From NCBI GenBank assembly GCA_002431355.1, contig DJEQ01000113.1, positions 1-10,155 of the forward strand: a stretch of 10,155 nucleotides of DNA, given 5' to 3'. Below the pieces are notes generated by a model that saw only the letters and a list, made by a program, of their open reading frames with translations, did no database searches and was not told where the DNA came from. This stretch comes from Oribacterium sp. UBA5894. GTDB taxonomy: Bacteria; Bacillota; Clostridia; Lachnospirales; Lachnospiraceae. Both the position numbers and the translations under genes were made by a program. Shown piece by piece: positions 1-5,672 of the stretch (its first letter is position 1; every line of letters starts with the position of its first letter).

Positions 1-36
1 GTATATATGTGTCCGCTGCTTCCAAGCTGTACCGAC

Positions 37-140
37 ACCTGGAAATGCCCAGTGAACAGTAGCCTCCTCCTTCTCTTCCTGCACGTCTTTACGTACATTT
101 CACTTGAAAAAGCGGCCCTGGGCATTTATACTTTCTAGGT
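37..140. repeat. Bulged inverted repeat overlapping the first promoter
   Basis: Positions 43-52 (AAATGCCCAG) are the exact reverse complement of 118-127. The repeat extends outward after a 7-base bulge (128-134): 37-42 (ACCTGG) pairs with 135-140 (CTAGGT) with one G-T wobble. The loop between the arms is 65 bases. The right arm contains the last half of the promoter spacer and the -10 box, so a folded or protein-bound form could affect promoter use. That functional idea is inference; only the base complementarity is seen. Confidence 0.4.
104..132 (+). promoter_or_regulatory. Sigma-A promoter for the rhomboid-like gene
   Basis: TTGAAA at 104-109 and TATACT at 127-132 are separated by exactly 17 bases. 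They match the housekeeping -35/-10 consensus at five and five of six positions (TTGACA/TATAAT). The start point would be near 139, leaving a leader of about 87 bases before the TTG start at 226. The leader has small hairpins (TGGGT/ACCCA and GTTAT/ATAAC) but no riboswitch I recognise. Confidence 0.75.
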
Positions 141-212
141 ATTTTTGATTTCATGATGGGTAAGTAGAACCCACAGGCCGAAATTGTTATTTTCATAACC
201 ATTTTTGGCGCG

Positions 213-219
213 AAAGGAG
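213..219 (+). promoter_or_regulatory. Ribosome binding site that fixes the TTG start at 226
   Basis: AAAGGAG lies 6 bases before the TTG at 226. A longer in-frame reading from TTG 205 would place this site inside the coding region and has no Shine-Dalgarno sequence of its own, so 226 is the better start. Confidence 0.8.
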
Positions 220-225
220 ACTGTA

Positions 226-873
226 TTGACCTTATACCAACGCCTGGAACGGAAGTTTGGAAAGTATGCCATTCCTAATCTGATGAAGTATATCTGCGTG
301 ATCTATGTCGTAGGCTATCTCATTCAGGCATTCAATCCGCTCCTGTACTACTATTATCTGGACCTTGATCCGGAGGCCATCCTGCATGGCCACATCTGGC
401 GGATCATCACCTTCATTTTCTATCCGCCATCCACGAGCTTTTTATGGATGCTGGTGGCGCTGTTTGTGTATTACAGCCTCGGAACCACGCTGGAGCGGGT
501 ATGGGGGACCTTTAAGTATAATTTTTTCTACTTTACGGGTGTGCTCCTGCTGGTGGTTTCTGCGATCCTGATCTATCTCGTGACGGGGTACTCGATTCAG
601 CTGTATCCGACCTACATGACGTTCAGCATCTTCCTTGCGTATGCGCTGACCTTTCCGGATACGACCTTTTTACTGTATTTTATCATTCCGATTAAGGCGA
701 AGTGGCTGGCCATCGCCGAGATCGTACTGTATGCCTATTACTTCCTGGTGCTTCCGGGCATCGGCAGCAAGGTGGCGATTCTGGTCAGCCTTTTAAATGT
801 GGCCCTGTTCTTCTTCCTGACGAATCAGAGAGCGAAGCCACGAAACATTTACAACATGCGGGATTTCCGCTGA
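226..873 (+). CDS. Rhomboid-like polytopic membrane protein, probably not a protease
   Basis: A 215-residue, very hydrophobic protein with about six predicted membrane spans (roughly residues 20-40, 58-82, 100-120, 126-143, 148-176 and 181-198). The segment GHIWRIITFIFYP (54-66) followed by a span with LG-x2-LE-x2-WG (85-94) resembles the start of the rhomboid fold (WR-x2-T and L-x-G-x2-LE-x3-G). The catalytic GxSG serine and the later histidine of active rhomboids are not visible: the expected serine span reads YPTYMTFSIFLAYAL, and no histidine occurs in the C-terminal half. I therefore call it rhomboid-like, possibly an inactive pseudo-rhomboid or a Derlin/TMEM115-like scaffold. The start is TTG, chosen from the AAAGGAG site six bases upstream. 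It has its own promoter. The membrane location is well supported, the family assignment moderately, and the role is unknown. Confidence 0.8.
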   Translation: MTLYQRLERKFGKYAIPNLMKYICVIYVVGYLIQAFNPLLYYYYLDLDPEAILHGHIWRIITFIFYPPSTSFLWMLVALFVYYSLGTTLERVWGTFKYNFFYFTGVLLLVVSAILIYLVTGYSIQLYPTYMTFSIFLAYALTFPDTTFLLYFIIPIKAKWLAIAEIVLYAYYFLVLPGIGSKVAILVSLLNVALFFFLTNQRAKPRNIYNMRDFR

Positions 874-887
874 GCGAAAGCTGAAAT

Positions 888-979
888 GCGTAAAACCGAC
901 GACGCGGGTCGGAGGGGGGACACCCTGAACAGAAAATGCTGCACAGGAGCCTTGCTTCTCGTCCAGGTTTTCACTACGC
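888..979. repeat. Bulged inverted repeat upstream of pyk
   Basis: Three consecutive blocks pair in order: GCGTA (888-892) with TACGC (975-979), AAACC (893-897) with GGTTT (966-970), and GACGA (898-902) with TCGTC (959-963). The left arm is continuous; the right arm has bulges at 971-974 and 964-965. That gives 15 pairs closing a loop of about 56 bases, which holds smaller possible hairpins (for example CCGAC 896-900 with GTCGG 908-912 as an alternative pairing). No T-run follows, so it is not a simple terminator for the preceding gene. Its function is unknown. Confidence 0.4.
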
Positions 980-1070
980 GATCGAAATGGGGCGAGCATG
1001 TGCCGGATTCCGGTACTTGACATAAATGCCGGGCGCTGAGCCTGGCCGGTTCTAAAATAGAGGAGAAAGT

Positions 1071-2501
1071 ATGAGAAAGACAAAGATTGTATGTACACTT
1101 GGACCGAATGAAAATGATTATGAAGTAATGAAGAAGCTGGCCGAGAAGATGGACGTGGCACGTTTCAACTTCTCCCATGGCAGTCATGAAGAGCACCTGG
1201 GCCGTCTTGCCCTGCTGAAGAAGGCACGGAAGGATACCGGCCGTGAGATTGCGGCACTGCTGGATACCAAGGGACCGGAGATCCGTACCGGTGAGCTCGA
1301 GGATCACAAGAAGGTCCTGCTTGAGACCGGGAAGGAGATCGTCCTGACAACGGAGCTCTGCACAGGTACGGCAGAGCGTGTCTACATTAATTATGATGGG
1401 CTCAATGAAGACGTCCAGGAGGGCAGCGTGATCCTGATCGATGATGGCCTCATCGGCCTCAAGGTCGAGCGCGTGGAGGGCGCGGATATCCACTGCCTCA
1501 TCACAAACGGTGGAGAGCTGGGCGAGAAGAAGGGTGTCAATGTACCGAATGTCAGCATTCGCCTTCCAGGCCTTACGGAGAAGGATATCGACGATATCAA
1601 GTTCGGTATCGAGGAGGGCTTCGATTTTGTAGCCGCTTCCTTCGTACGAAATGCAGAGACCATCGAGGAAATCCGGAAGCTGATCGATGATGCAGGCTCG
1701 AATATGAAGATCATTGCAAAGATCGAGTCGCAGGAGGGCCTTGACAATCTCGACGCCATCATTGCCGCAGCCGACGGTATCATGGTTGCCCGTGGTGACC
1801 TCGGCGTGGAGATCGATGCGAAGCGCCTGCCACAGCTCCAGAAGGAGATGATTCAAAAGTGCAATTACGCTGGCAAGCTTGTCATCACGGCAACGCAGAT
1901 GCTGGATTCCATGATCCGGAATCCGCGCCCAACGAGAGCCGAGGTCACGGATGTAGCAAATGCCGTGTACCTGGGAACCGATGCTGTCATGCTGTCTGGT
2001 GAGACGGCGGCCGGCAAGTATCCGATTGAGGCCCTCGATATGATGGCATCCATCGCAGAGTATACTGAGCAGTTCATTGATTACACGCAGTACAAGAAGC
2101 GCCACGTCGATGACAGCACCTATGCCGATGTGTCCAATGCTGTCTGCGCGGCATCGGTTACGACCGCAAGTGAGCTGGATGCCAAGGCACTGGTCGTACC
2201 GACCCTTACGGGTTCGACGGCAAAGCTGATTTCGAAGTACCGCCCGAAGACCGACATCTATGCGATGTCCCCAAGCCAGGCGACGGTTCGTCAGATGATG
2301 CTCCTCTGGGGCGTTACCCCGATCTGGGCAAGAAGAGCCGATACCACGGACGAGCTGTTTGATTCGTCCCTCGACGAGCTGCGGAGCCGCGGCGTGGTGG
2401 AGAAGGGCGATCTCTGCGTCATTACCGCCGGCGTGCTGTCCCGTCTGACACGGAATCAGCCAGTGACCACGACGAACATCATGCGTGTCATGGAGGCGTA
2501 A
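1071..2501 (+). CDS. pyk: Pyruvate kinase
   Basis: Catalyses the last ATP-forming step of glycolysis, phosphoenolpyruvate plus ADP to pyruvate plus ATP, in the cytoplasm. The 476 residues cover the standard barrel, B domain (about 70-165) and C-terminal regulatory domain; the extra PEP-utilising domain found at the C-terminus of some Bacillales enzymes is absent. Visible signatures: N-terminal KTKIVCTLGP, FNFSHG (32-37), LDTKGPEIRTG (64-74), IIAKIE with the catalytic Lys217 and metal ligands Glu219 and Asp243 in ARGDLG, the phosphate-contacting MLSGET (307-312), and ATQMLDSM. Glu70 in TKGPE is the residue that marks potassium-dependent enzymes, so K+ dependence is predicted. The ATG is preceded by AGGAG (1061-1065) five bases away. 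No convincing promoter was found in the 197-bp gap, so it may be read from the upstream gene's promoter or from an unrecognised one. Two hairpin terminators follow. Confidence 0.98.
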   Translation: MRKTKIVCTLGPNENDYEVMKKLAEKMDVARFNFSHGSHEEHLGRLALLKKARKDTGREIAALLDTKGPEIRTGELEDHKKVLLETGKEIVLTTELCTGTAERVYINYDGLNEDVQEGSVILIDDGLIGLKVERVEGADIHCLITNGGELGEKKGVNVPNVSIRLPGLTEKDIDDIKFGIEEGFDFVAASFVRNAETIEEIRKLIDDAGSNMKIIAKIESQEGLDNLDAIIAAADGIMVARGDLGVEIDAKRLPQLQKEMIQKCNYAGKLVITATQMLDSMIRNPRPTRAEVTDVANAVYLGTDAVMLSGETAAGKYPIEALDMMASIAEYTEQFIDYTQYKKRHVDDSTYADVSNAVCAASVTTASELDAKALVVPTLTGSTAKLISKYRPKTDIYAMSPSQATVRQMMLLWGVTPIWARRADTTDELFDSSLDELRSRGVVEKGDLCVITAGVLSRLTRNQPVTTTNIMRVMEA

Positions 2502-2512
2502 GCTTGAAAGAA

Positions 2513-2561
2513 CCGTCCGCAGCCGTGCTCTTTTCGGAGCACGGTCCGCGAGGCGGTTTTT
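2513..2561 (+). terminator. Rho-independent terminator of pyk
   Basis: An inner 8-bp perfect stem CCGTGCTC (2523-2530) / GAGCACGG (2537-2544) with a 6-base loop sits on an outer stem CCGTCCGC (2513-2520) / GCGAGGCGG (2548-2556), which has one bulged A and one wobble pair. TTTTT (2557-2561) follows directly. It lies 12 bases after the pyk stop codon. Confidence 0.9.
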
Positions 2562-2571
2562 GCTGTGTATT

Positions 2572-2604
2572 ATACTTGCCATAACCGGCAAGTATTTTCT
2601 TTTC
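2572..2604 (+). terminator. Second hairpin with T-rich tail, back-up terminator
   Basis: A perfect 9-bp inverted repeat, ATACTTGCC (2572-2580) and GGCAAGTAT (2587-2595), has a 6-base loop and is followed by a tail of mostly T (TTTCTTTTC). It lies 10 bases after the first terminator's T-run. A back-up terminator is the simplest reading. Because it sits 60 bases before lysA, a protein-binding palindrome is an alternative. Confidence 0.6.
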
Positions 2605-2646
2605 TGCCCAAGCTGCACTATGCTTTGGACTTAGACTGATTGATAT

Positions 2647-2651
2647 GGAGG
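2647..2651 (+). promoter_or_regulatory. Ribosome binding site that fixes the lysA start at 2657
   Basis: GGAGG lies five bases before the ATG at 2657. The in-frame ATG at 2645 overlaps this site and has no Shine-Dalgarno sequence in front of it, so the longer reading, with four extra residues, is unlikely. Confidence 0.85.
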
Positions 2652-2656
2652 ACTAC

Positions 2657-3922
2657 ATGAAAACACCATTTACCACACTGGATCAGGTGAAGGAGATCGC
2701 AAAGACCTATCCGACCCCGTTCTATCTTTATGATGAAAAGGGCATTCGTGAGAATGCACGGAAGGTTTACAAGGCCTTCAGCTGGAATAAGGGCTTTAAG
2801 GAGTACTTCGCCGTGAAGGCAACCCCGAACCCGAGCATCCTGAAGATTCTGAAGGAGGAGGGCTGCGGAACGGACTGCAGTTCACTCACGGAGCTCCAGA
2901 TGTCGGATGCCTGCGGCTTCCACGGAGAGGATATCATGTTTTCCTCTAACGATACGCCGCTCGAGGAGTACACATTTGCACACAAGCTGGGCGCGATCAT
3001 TAACCTCGATGATTTCACGAACATCGAGGAGCTGAAGGACACCCTCGGAAGCTTCCCGGAGACCATGAGCCTCCGCTATAATCCGGGCGGATATTTCCGC
3101 ATCGCGAACACGATTATGGATAATCCGCAGGACGCGAAGTACGGCATGACGACGGAGCAGATCATCGAGGGCTACCGCATCCTGAAGGAGGGCGGCGTGA
3201 AGCACTTCGGCATGCATGCCTTCCTGGCCTCCAATACCGTGACCAATGACTACTATCCGACCCTTGCGAAGGAGCTCTTTGAGCTCGCCGTGCGGATCAA
3301 GGAGGAGATTGGCGTTTCTTTGGATTTTATTAACCTCTCTGGTGGCGTTGGCATCCCATATAAGCCGGATCAGGAGGGCAATGACATTGAAGTCATCGGT
3401 GAAGGTGTGCATCGTGTATACGATGAGGTGCTGACTCCGAATGGACTTGGAAATGTCCGCATCTTTACGGAGATGGGTCGCTTCATGCTGGCTCCGTATG
3501 GTGCCCTCATCACGAAGGTTATCCACTTTAAGCATACCTATAAGGAGTATGCCGGTGTCGATGCCTGTGCCGTCAACCTGATGCGCCCGGCAATTTACGG
3601 TGCATACCATCATATTACCGTTCTCGGCAAGGAGCAGGCAGCGTGTGACCACACCTATGATGTGACGGGCTCCCTTTGCGAGAACAACGATAAGTTCGCC
3701 ATTGATCGTGCACTTCCAGAGCTTGAGAAGGGCGACTATCTCTTCATCCATGATGCCGGTGCCCATGGCTTCTCGATGGGCTATAACTATAACGGTAAGC
3801 TCTGGTCGGCCGAGCTTCTCCTCCGTGAGGACGGCTCCGTCAAGCTGATCCGCCGTGCCGAGACCCCGAAGGACTACTTCGCAACTCTCGACATCGACGA
3901 CTGCATGAAGAAGTACCTGTAA
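2657..3922 (+). CDS. lysA: Diaminopimelate decarboxylase
   Basis: Last step of lysine biosynthesis: PLP-dependent decarboxylation of meso-diaminopimelate to L-lysine, in the cytoplasm. The 421-residue product is a fold-type III enzyme, an alanine-racemase-like barrel followed by a beta domain. Visible residues: YFAVK with the PLP Lys54, CGTDCSSLTEL (70-80), the phosphate loop LSGGVG (227-232), TEMGRF (271-276), GSLCENNDKFA with Cys341 and Glu342 reaching the active site of the partner subunit, and GAHGFSMGYNYNG (368-380). The usual HxHIGSQ stretch of the family reads HAFLASNT here (187-194). I recall this from a clostridial LysA subgroup, so it looks like a clade feature rather than damage, but a different decarboxylation substrate cannot be excluded from sequence alone. 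It is isolated: terminators precede it and a large palindrome follows. I found no clear promoter in the 52 bases between the second hairpin and its RBS. Confidence 0.93.
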   Translation: MKTPFTTLDQVKEIAKTYPTPFYLYDEKGIRENARKVYKAFSWNKGFKEYFAVKATPNPSILKILKEEGCGTDCSSLTELQMSDACGFHGEDIMFSSNDTPLEEYTFAHKLGAIINLDDFTNIEELKDTLGSFPETMSLRYNPGGYFRIANTIMDNPQDAKYGMTTEQIIEGYRILKEGGVKHFGMHAFLASNTVTNDYYPTLAKELFELAVRIKEEIGVSLDFINLSGGVGIPYKPDQEGNDIEVIGEGVHRVYDEVLTPNGLGNVRIFTEMGRFMLAPYGALITKVIHFKHTYKEYAGVDACAVNLMRPAIYGAYHHITVLGKEQAACDHTYDVTGSLCENNDKFAIDRALPELEKGDYLFIHDAGAHGFSMGYNYNGKLWSAELLLREDGSVKLIRRAETPKDYFATLDIDDCMKKYL

Positions 3923-3930
3923 AATTGACC

Positions 3931-4216
3931 GGCGCCGCTGAAGATCGGTGAGGCGCTGTCTGGGCCGGGCGGGGTGCGTCCCCCGAAAGCCAGTACTCCA
4001 GGATCGGAAAAACATCAAATCGGGCCTTAAGGCGCACTAGGCCCTCTGCAATCGTCAGTTTTCCTGATGAAAACGCTCCGTTGTCAGAGGGTGTCAAGGA
4101 AAAATTCTCCAAGTGCTTCTAAAGGCCCGATTTTGGTTTTTCGACGATCCTTGCGTATGGCTTTCTGGGGACGCACCCCGCCCGGCCCAGACAATGCGTC
4201 AAATTCCAGCGGCGCC
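3931..4216. repeat. Large near-palindromic element between lysA and hisS
   Basis: The 370-bp gap between lysA and hisS is mostly one imperfect inverted repeat. Ordered paired blocks: 3931-3940 with 4207-4216 (10 bp), 3957-3983 with 4167-4193 (27 bp, perfect and GC-rich), 3985-3992 with 4158-4165 (8), 4000-4006 with 4145-4151 (7), 4007-4013 with 4136-4142 (7), and 4017-4028 with 4122-4133 (12). That is 71 pairs, interrupted by small internal loops. The centre branches: GCACT 4034-4038 with AGTGC 4112-4116, CCCTCTG 4042-4048 with CAGAGGG 4085-4091, and GTTTTC 4058-4063 with GAAAAC 4069-4074. TTTT (4217-4220) follows the outer stem, so it may end lysA transcripts. No target-site duplication or coding sequence is evident. 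It could be a non-autonomous transposon remnant (MITE) or a structured RNA. Confidence 0.85.
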
Positions 4217-4227
4217 TTTTACGGTTC

Positions 4228-4256
4228 TTGCGTAATGCGGCGAGTGTTGTTATAAT
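4228..4256 (+). promoter_or_regulatory. Promoter of the hisS-aspS operon
   Basis: TTGCGT (4228-4233) and a perfect TATAAT (4251-4256) are separated by 17 bases. TG at 4248-4249, one base before the -10 box, makes it an extended -10. Transcription should begin near 4263, leaving a leader of only about 30 bases. That is too short for a T-box or other riboswitch. The promoter begins 11 bases after the large palindrome. Confidence 0.88.
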
Positions 4257-4292
4257 TAAAGGCCGTATGAACATGGATATGAGGTAAGTGTT

Positions 4293-5564
4293 ATGGCATT
4301 AAAAAAGAAACCGGTGACCGGTATGAAGGACATTCTCCCGCGGGAGATGGAGCTTCGTCAGTACGTCCTCAGTGAAATCCGCCGCACCTATAAGGAATTC
4401 GGCTTCACGGAGATCGAGACACCGATCGTTGAACATATCGAAAACCTGCTCAGTAAGCAGGGCGGCGACAATGAAAAACTGATTTTTAAGGTACAGAAGC
4501 GAGGGGATAAGCTGGAAAGTGCATTCCAGTCTGGAAATCTCGATGCACTGGCGGATTCAGGACTTCGTTATGACCTGACCCTTCCGCTGAGCCGTTTCTA
4601 CAGTCAGAATCAGGCGCAGCTTCCAAGTCCGTTTAAGGCACTGCAGATTGGCCCTGTTTTCCGGGCGGATCGCCCACAGAAGGGTCGGTTCCGTGAGTTT
4701 GTACAGTGTGACATCGACATCTTCGGCGATGGAAGCAATGTTGCGGAGATCGAGCTCATCCTTGCCATTTCTACCTTATTAAACCGCATCGGCTTCGGTG
4801 AGAAATATCACTTCTCCATCGTGATCAATGACCGTGAAATCCTTCGGGGCATGCAGGCGTATGCCGGCTTCCCGGCGGAGGACTTCGAGAAGGTCTGCAT
4901 CAGCCTCGACAAGGCCGACAAGATCGGAAACGAGGGCGTCAAGGCAGAACTTCTGTCGCTCGGCTACGAGGAGAACGTTATCGATAAGTACCAGGAACTG
5001 CTGGCGACGATTGGTACGGGTGCGCAGGACATCCGTGCGCTGGGTGAGAAGCTGAAGGATGTGCTTCCAGAGAGCGTTACCGATAACCTTGCCACCATCG
5101 TGGAGAGCGTGGCGGCAGTAAAGAGCGTAAAGGTCGATGTACTGTTTGATCCGACGCTGGTACGTGGCATGGGCTATTACACTGGTCCGATCTTCGAGAT
5201 TCGTGCCGAGGGCTTCAGTGGCTCCGTCGGCGGTGGTGGACGCTATGACCATATGGTCGGGAAGTTCACCGGGCAGGACACTCCGGCCGTGGGCTTCTCC
5301 ATTGGCTTCGAGCGGATCATCACCATCATGCTGGATGCAGATGAGAAGGTTCCGGGAGAGGCAAAGAAAATTGCCTTCCTGCTGGATAAGAACCTGGACC
5401 GCGAGAAGACAGCCGCGGCGATCAGTGAAGCGATGACACGTCGTCTCAGTGGTGAAACGGTGCTTGTATCTCGCATGAATAAGAATAAGAAGTTCCAGAA
5501 GGAGCAGCTGACGGCGGAGGGCTATACAGAGTTCAAGGAATTCTATCAGGATTCCCTGCAGTAA
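4293..5564 (+). CDS. hisS: Histidyl-tRNA synthetase
   Basis: Class II aminoacyl-tRNA synthetase that charges tRNA-His with histidine. Signatures in order: N-terminal KKPVTGMKDILP, motif 1 around TEIETPIVE (39-47), RYDLTLPLSR (92-101), motif 2 with FRADRPQKGRFREF (123-136), the histidine-specific LVRGMGYYTG (289-298), GGGGRYD (313-319), and motif 3 GFSIGFERI (334-342). After motif 3 only about 80 residues remain, ending GYTEFKEFYQDSLQ. The anticodon-binding domain is shorter than in E. coli or B. subtilis HisRS. No frameshift or downstream continuation is evident, and I recall the same short ending in clostridial relatives, so I read it as a subtype rather than a truncation. RBS GAGG (4281-4284) lies eight bases before the ATG. 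It is first in an operon with aspS, an order also seen in other Firmicutes, but without the T-box leader that often precedes this pair. Confidence 0.95.
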   Translation: MALKKKPVTGMKDILPREMELRQYVLSEIRRTYKEFGFTEIETPIVEHIENLLSKQGGDNEKLIFKVQKRGDKLESAFQSGNLDALADSGLRYDLTLPLSRFYSQNQAQLPSPFKALQIGPVFRADRPQKGRFREFVQCDIDIFGDGSNVAEIELILAISTLLNRIGFGEKYHFSIVINDREILRGMQAYAGFPAEDFEKVCISLDKADKIGNEGVKAELLSLGYEENVIDKYQELLATIGTGAQDIRALGEKLKDVLPESVTDNLATIVESVAAVKSVKVDVLFDPTLVRGMGYYTGPIFEIRAEGFSGSVGGGGRYDHMVGKFTGQDTPAVGFSIGFERIITIMLDADEKVPGEAKKIAFLLDKNLDREKTAAAISEAMTRRLSGETVLVSRMNKNKKFQKEQLTAEGYTEFKEFYQDSLQ

Positions 5565-5588
5565 GTCACCGGATGCAGTGAACGTCGA

Positions 5589-5623
5589 AGCCCGGATGTC
5601 CATCCGAAGGACGGGGACGGGCT
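5589..5623 (+). other. Hairpin between hisS and aspS
   Basis: AGCCCG (5589-5594) pairs with CGGGCT (5618-5623), and inside it GTCC (5598-5601) pairs with GGAC (5609-5612). A competing 6-bp hairpin, CGGATG / CATCCG (5593-5598 / 5601-5606), overlaps it. No T-run follows, so full termination is unlikely. It might act as an RNA processing or stability element in the hisS-aspS transcript (inference). Confidence 0.45.
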
Positions 5624-5672
5624 GTAAATAAGAAGCAACTGTCTGTTCAGGACATAGAAAGAGGTAAAAGCG

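Noticed and set aside
3..62. Possible C-terminal end of an upstream + strand gene (19 codons, ending TAG at 60-62)
   Set aside because: The peptide looks protein-like (IYVSAASKLYRHLEMPSEQ), but a short reverse-strand reading of the same DNA looks equally plausible, and the stretch is too short to identify.
62..72. Anti-Shine-Dalgarno-like CCTCCTCCTT that could pair with the RBS at 213-219
   Set aside because: It lies upstream of the predicted start point near 139, so it would not be in the same transcript.
1017..1058. TTGACA (1017-1022) and TAAAAT (1053-1058) as a pyk promoter
   Set aside because: The spacing is 30 bases rather than 16-19, and no -10 lies at the correct distance from TTGACA.
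849..2618. Long reverse-strand open frame opposite pyk
   Set aside because: It is a shadow of a fully conserved gene in GC-rich codons. The translation shows no family signal and there is no ribosome binding site. The same applies to the reverse frames opposite lysA (2882-4018) and hisS-aspS (4779-7283).
3931..4216. Retron msr-msd RNA as the identity of the palindrome
   Set aside because: Flanking inverted repeats fit loosely, but no reverse transcriptase gene is present nearby; both neighbours are housekeeping genes.
4067..4255. Small + strand open frame across the right arm of the palindrome
   Set aside because: It is made of palindrome sequence, has no Shine-Dalgarno site, and shows no recognisable protein features.
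3923..4292. T-box or riboswitch upstream of hisS
   Set aside because: No T-box antiterminator sequence is seen, and the hisS promoter lies downstream of the structured region.
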